DNA of 7,891 bases from Deltaproteobacteria bacterium (GTDB taxonomy: Bacteria > Myxococcota > Myxococcia > Myxococcales > 40CM-4-68-19): NCBI GenBank assembly GCA_005879095.1, contig VBLM01000057.1, positions 1 to 7,891 on the forward strand, given 5' to 3'. Positions 6,084 through 7,891 of this stretch are shown here, piece after piece. Numbering within the stretch: the first letter of the stretch is position 1; each line of letters starts with the position of its first letter. The position numbers and the translations under genes were made by a program. The notes under the pieces are model-generated. The model had not been told where the DNA came from. It ran no database searches and worked only from the letters and a program-made list of their open reading frames with translations.

Positions 6084-6910
6084 CTCCGCTGCCGCCCGCG
6101 CTGCCTGCGCCCTCCCGGCGGGGGCGGACCGTGTCCGTGGCGGCGCGCGGGCAGCGAGACCCGCCGGCTGCGCTCGTCCGGCTCGATCTTCTTTCCCGCG
6201 GTGCCGCGCAGATACTGGACTTCCGCTTTGGTCAGCTCGCGCACTTCGCCCGGGCTCATCCCGGCGACGCCGATGCCCCCGTAGTCGGCGCGGAACAGCT
6301 TCTGCACCGGCGCGCCGGCCGCTTCCATCAATCGCTTGACGAGATGCGGGCGGCCCTCGGCGACGACGACGCGCACCCAGGTGTTCTTCGGAGTCCGGCT
6401 GTGCAGCTCGGCTTCCAGAGCTTTCGCCCGCCCGTCCTCGAGCCGCATGCCCTTGCGCAGCCGCTCGATCTGCTCTTCGGACGGAACGCCGTGCACTTTG
6501 GCCAGATAGGTCCGGCGCACGCCGAAGCGCGGGTGCATGAGGAGGTGGGCCAGCTCGCCGTCGTTGGTGACGATCAGGGCGCCCTCGACGTCATAGTCGA
6601 GCCGCCCGACCGGATAGACGCGCTCGGGGATGTGCTCGATGTACTTTTTTATAGTTTCTCTATTTTCCGGATCGCTCAGCGTGGTGACCACGCCCGCCGG
6701 CTTGTAGAGGACGTAATAGACCTTGTCCTGCTCTTCGCGGATGGTGCGCCCGTCCACCTGGATCACGTCCTCGTCCAGGTTGGCCTTGCTCCCCAGCTCG
6801 CGGATGACCTTGCCGTTGACCGTGACGTGGCCGTCCTCGATCAGCGTCTCCGCCTTTCGACGCGAGGCCACGCCGGCGTGGGCGAGGATCTTCTGCAGCC
6901 TTTCAAGCAT
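6080..6910 (-). CDS. rluB: 23S rRNA pseudouridine synthase, RluB/RsuA family
   Basis: A 276-residue enzyme that isomerises a uridine in rRNA. The family member usually beside scpAB is RluB, which in E. coli acts on 23S U2605; the exact target here is inferred. Residues 1-60 are the S4 RNA-binding domain (RLQKILAHAGVASRRKAE, 4-21). Residues 64-235 are the catalytic domain: YKPAGVVTT (69-77), then VGRLDYDVEGALIVTNDGEL (101-120) with the conserved catalytic Asp105, and RPHLVKRL near 187-194. The last 37 residues are strongly basic (Arg/Gly/Pro-rich), a common RNA-binding extension in this family. The ATG at 6910 lies 8 bp inside the end of scpB, and the stop overlaps the HEAT gene start. Codons 82-89 are an AT-rich, rare-codon patch unlike the rest of the gene. 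RsuA/RluE/RluF specificity is less likely given the neighbours. Confidence 0.92.
   Translation of the reverse strand: MLERLQKILAHAGVASRRKAETLIEDGHVTVNGKVIRELGSKANLDEDVIQVDGRTIREEQDKVYYVLYKPAGVVTTLSDPENRETIKKYIEHIPERVYPVGRLDYDVEGALIVTNDGELAHLLMHPRFGVRRTYLAKVHGVPSEEQIERLRKGMRLEDGRAKALEAELHSRTPKNTWVRVVVAEGRPHLVKRLMEAAGAPVQKLFRADYGGIGVAGMSPGEVRELTKAEVQYLRGTAGKKIEPDERSRRVSLPARRHGHGPPPPGGRRQRGRQRR
6641..6667 (-). other. AT-rich rare-codon patch with A-AAA-AAG heptamer inside rluB
   Basis: Codons 82-90 of rluB read GAA AAT AGA GAA ACT ATA AAA AAG TAC. In a gene where nearly every third base is G or C, AGA, ATA, ACT and AAT together stand out. The heptamer A AAA AAG (6650 down to 6644 on the minus strand) is in the zero-frame phase of the classic bacterial -1 slippery site known from dnaX. 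A -1 shift would reach a TGA after 18 codons, before the catalytic aspartate is read in the correct frame. No well-placed stimulatory hairpin is evident; CGAGC/GCTCG can pair, but it starts about 17 nt or more downstream. Confidence 0.4.
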
Positions 6911-7730
6911 CCGGCTTGCTTTCGGGCGGTGTCAGGACGGCGGCGGCGGACTTGGTGGTCTCGTCCGCCTGGTCCATCGCGCTCTCCAGCTGCGCCAGCG
7001 CGCTCTCGCTCTCTACCATCGCCTGCGCCGCCTCGGCGGGGTCCTGCGCCAGCGCGGTGAGACCGGCAACCGGCGGCACCGGCGCTTCTTCCTCGACGAT
7101 CTTGCGCGACTCTTCCGACAGCTCCTGGAACTCGCGCAGAGTGGGCAATTGCGTCAGATCGCGGAGGTTGAACAGGTCGAGAAATTCCTTCGAGGTGCCG
7201 TAGAGGAGCGGCCGCCCCGGCTCGTCCTTCTTGCCGAGGATGCGGATCAACTTGCGCTCGAGGAGCGCCTTGGTGACTGCGCCGCAATCGACGCCGCGCA
7301 GGTCCTCGATCTCCGGCCGCGTCACCGGCTGGCGATAGGCGACGATGGCCAGCGTCTCCAGAGCGGCGCGCGTGAGCCGCATCGGTTTCACCTGCAGCAT
7401 GCGGCGCACGTAGGCCCCGATCGAGGGATCGGTCCGCAGCTGCCAGCGGCCGCCGAGATCGAGCAGGTGCACGCCGCGCGTGCCCGGTGCGTACAACGTT
7501 TGCAAATCGGTCAGCGTCTTTTGCAGAATTTCCTTATCGAATTGCGTGGCCTCGGCGAGCATCTGCAGATCGAGCGGCTTCTCGGCGGCGAAGAAGAGCG
7601 CCTCCAGCACTTGCAACGCGCGTTCGGGCGTGACGAAGCGCGCGGCCTCCCGGAGCTGCTGGTATTCGGTCTGCACGGCCTGTTGCAGCTCGACTTCATC
7701 CGGCGGCTGCTGATCATTCTCGGTAGTCAA
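6903..7730 (-). CDS. scpB: Segregation and condensation protein ScpB
   Basis: ScpB dimerises and, with ScpA, bridges and regulates the SMC ATPase in the bacterial condensin complex on the nucleoid. Residues 33-112 are the first winged-helix domain ([18 protein letters not shown], 36-53; [12 protein letters not shown], 93-104). Residues 117-205 are the second, with the family signature [20 protein letters not shown] (118-137) followed by [11 protein letters not shown] and [13 protein letters not shown] (175-187). At 275 residues it is longer than the usual 180-200: there is an acidic/Gln-rich N-terminal extension of about 30 residues and a disordered acidic/Ala-rich tail (206-275). The start is TTG 7730, supported by GGAAGGAG 6 nt upstream; no in-frame ATG occurs before residue 57. 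It overlaps scpA by 17 bp and rluB by 8 bp, so the three are probably co-translated. Confidence 0.93.
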   Translation of the reverse strand: MTTENDQQPPDEVELQQAVQTEYQQLREAARFVTPERALQVLEALFFAAEKPLDLQMLAEATQFDKEILQKTLTDLQTLYAPGTRGVHLLDLGGRWQLRTDPSIGAYVRRMLQVKPMRLTRAALETLAIVAYRQPVTRPEIEDLRGVDCGAVTKALLERKLIRILGKKDEPGRPLLYGTSKEFLDLFNLRDLTQLPTLREFQELSEESRKIVEEEAPVPPVAGLTALAQDPAEAAQAMVESESALAQLESAMDQADETTKSAAAVLTPPESKPDA

Positions 7731-7891
7731 GCGAGGCTCCTTCCGGCGCGCCCTCGAGGCCGTCGGTGCGCGCGATGTAGATCTCGGCGTGCCGCTCGGG
7801 CTGATGCACTTTGATCAGCTTCAGCTTCGCCATCTCCAGGACGGCGAGGAACGTCGGCACCAGCCGGTGGCGGTCGTAATCGTGCAGATCG
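7714..7891 (-). CDS. scpA: ScpA, C-terminal end (partial, runs off the window)
   Basis: Only the last 58 codons are present; the gene continues past the right edge of the window. The peptide includes [20 protein letters not shown] (7-26), which matches the C-terminal winged-helix of ScpA, where the conserved 'vvtFLAlLELaklk' helix precedes the strand ending in 'aeIyi' (AEIYIA, 35-40). In the condensin complex this C-terminal domain binds the SMC head (cap side), while the middle of ScpA binds the ScpB dimer; that is family knowledge. After AEIYIA there is an extra 18-residue tail ([18 protein letters not shown]). The stop TGA (7716-7714) lies inside scpB, giving a 17 bp overlap. The order scpA-scpB-rluB is widely conserved in bacteria and supports the call. 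Confidence 0.88.
   Translation of the reverse strand, partial: DLHDYDRHRLVPTFLAVLEMAKLKLIKVHQPERHAEIYIARTDGLEGAPEGASLDYRE
7737..7744 (-). promoter_or_regulatory. Strong ribosome binding site deciding the TTG start of scpB
   Basis: On the minus strand GGAAGGAG, with a perfect AAGGAG core (7742-7737), is followed by a 6 nt spacer and then TTG at 7730. It lies within the last codons of scpA. This is the best Shine-Dalgarno match in the window and settles the unusual start codon. Confidence 0.8.

Noticed and set aside
4596..6284. A 562-codon plus-strand frame opposite the HEAT lipoprotein
   Set aside because: Arg/Gly-rich composition with no domain; the minus strand has a signal peptide, lipobox and HEAT repeats and fits the operon.
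6723..7814. A 363-codon plus-strand frame opposite scpB and the start of rluB
   Set aside because: Antisense to well-recognised ScpB and S4-domain sequences; no family features of its own.
1..7891. CRISPR array, tRNA/rRNA genes, transposases, defence-system genes
   Set aside because: No spaced direct repeats, no cloverleaf-like or rRNA-like sequence, and no recognisable transposase, nuclease or toxin motifs were seen on either strand.

Overview
The window is a gene-dense, very GC-rich stretch of bacterial chromosome with strongly G/C-biased third codon positions, nearly touching or overlapping genes, and almost no intergenic DNA. The gene content points to a deltaproteobacterial/Myxococcota-type organism, possibly an uncultured soil or sediment lineage: an scpA-scpB-rluB cluster, a TPR protein with tandem cyclic-nucleotide-binding domains, a free-standing GspE/PilB N-terminal (MshEN) domain, and lipoproteins. 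This assignment is an inference from gene content and composition, not from a marker gene.

Left part, plus strand (1-2401). The window opens with a short GC-rich iterated repeat (2-26). Next is a lipoprotein with a metallophosphoesterase-like fold that has lost most of its metal ligands (87-1052). An ATGA overlap leads into an open frame of 450 codons (1049-2401). Its first part is a stand-alone MshEN domain with both halves of the c-di-GMP-binding motif. Its second part is a complete NAD(P)-binding Rossmann oxidoreductase of a family normally encoded alone. Codon bias and a second ATGA at the domain junction suggest these were two overlapping genes joined by a one-base frameshift, although a true fusion cannot be excluded.

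Right part, minus strand (7891 down to 2398). This looks like one transcription unit read leftward. It starts with the C-terminus of scpA (cut by the window edge), followed by scpB (TTG start, 17 bp overlap), an RluB/RsuA-family 23S rRNA pseudouridine synthase (8 bp overlap), a HEAT-repeat lipoprotein (4 bp overlap), and after a 17 bp gap a 673-residue protein with an N-terminal TPR-like region, a long Pro/acidic linker and two cyclic-nucleotide-binding domains. The two convergent groups meet at a palindromic CTAG (2398-2401) that supplies the TAG stop of both final genes.

Working together: ScpA and ScpB are the accessory subunits of the SMC condensin that organises the chromosome, and RluB modifies the large ribosomal subunit. 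The last two genes of the minus-strand unit, and the plus-strand pair, look like signalling or envelope proteins of unknown role. Two nucleotide-second-messenger sensor folds (MshEN and CNBD) end up tail to tail. I saw no tRNA, rRNA, CRISPR array, insertion sequence, riboswitch or convincing terminator, and no stretch over 300 bases lacks a gene.
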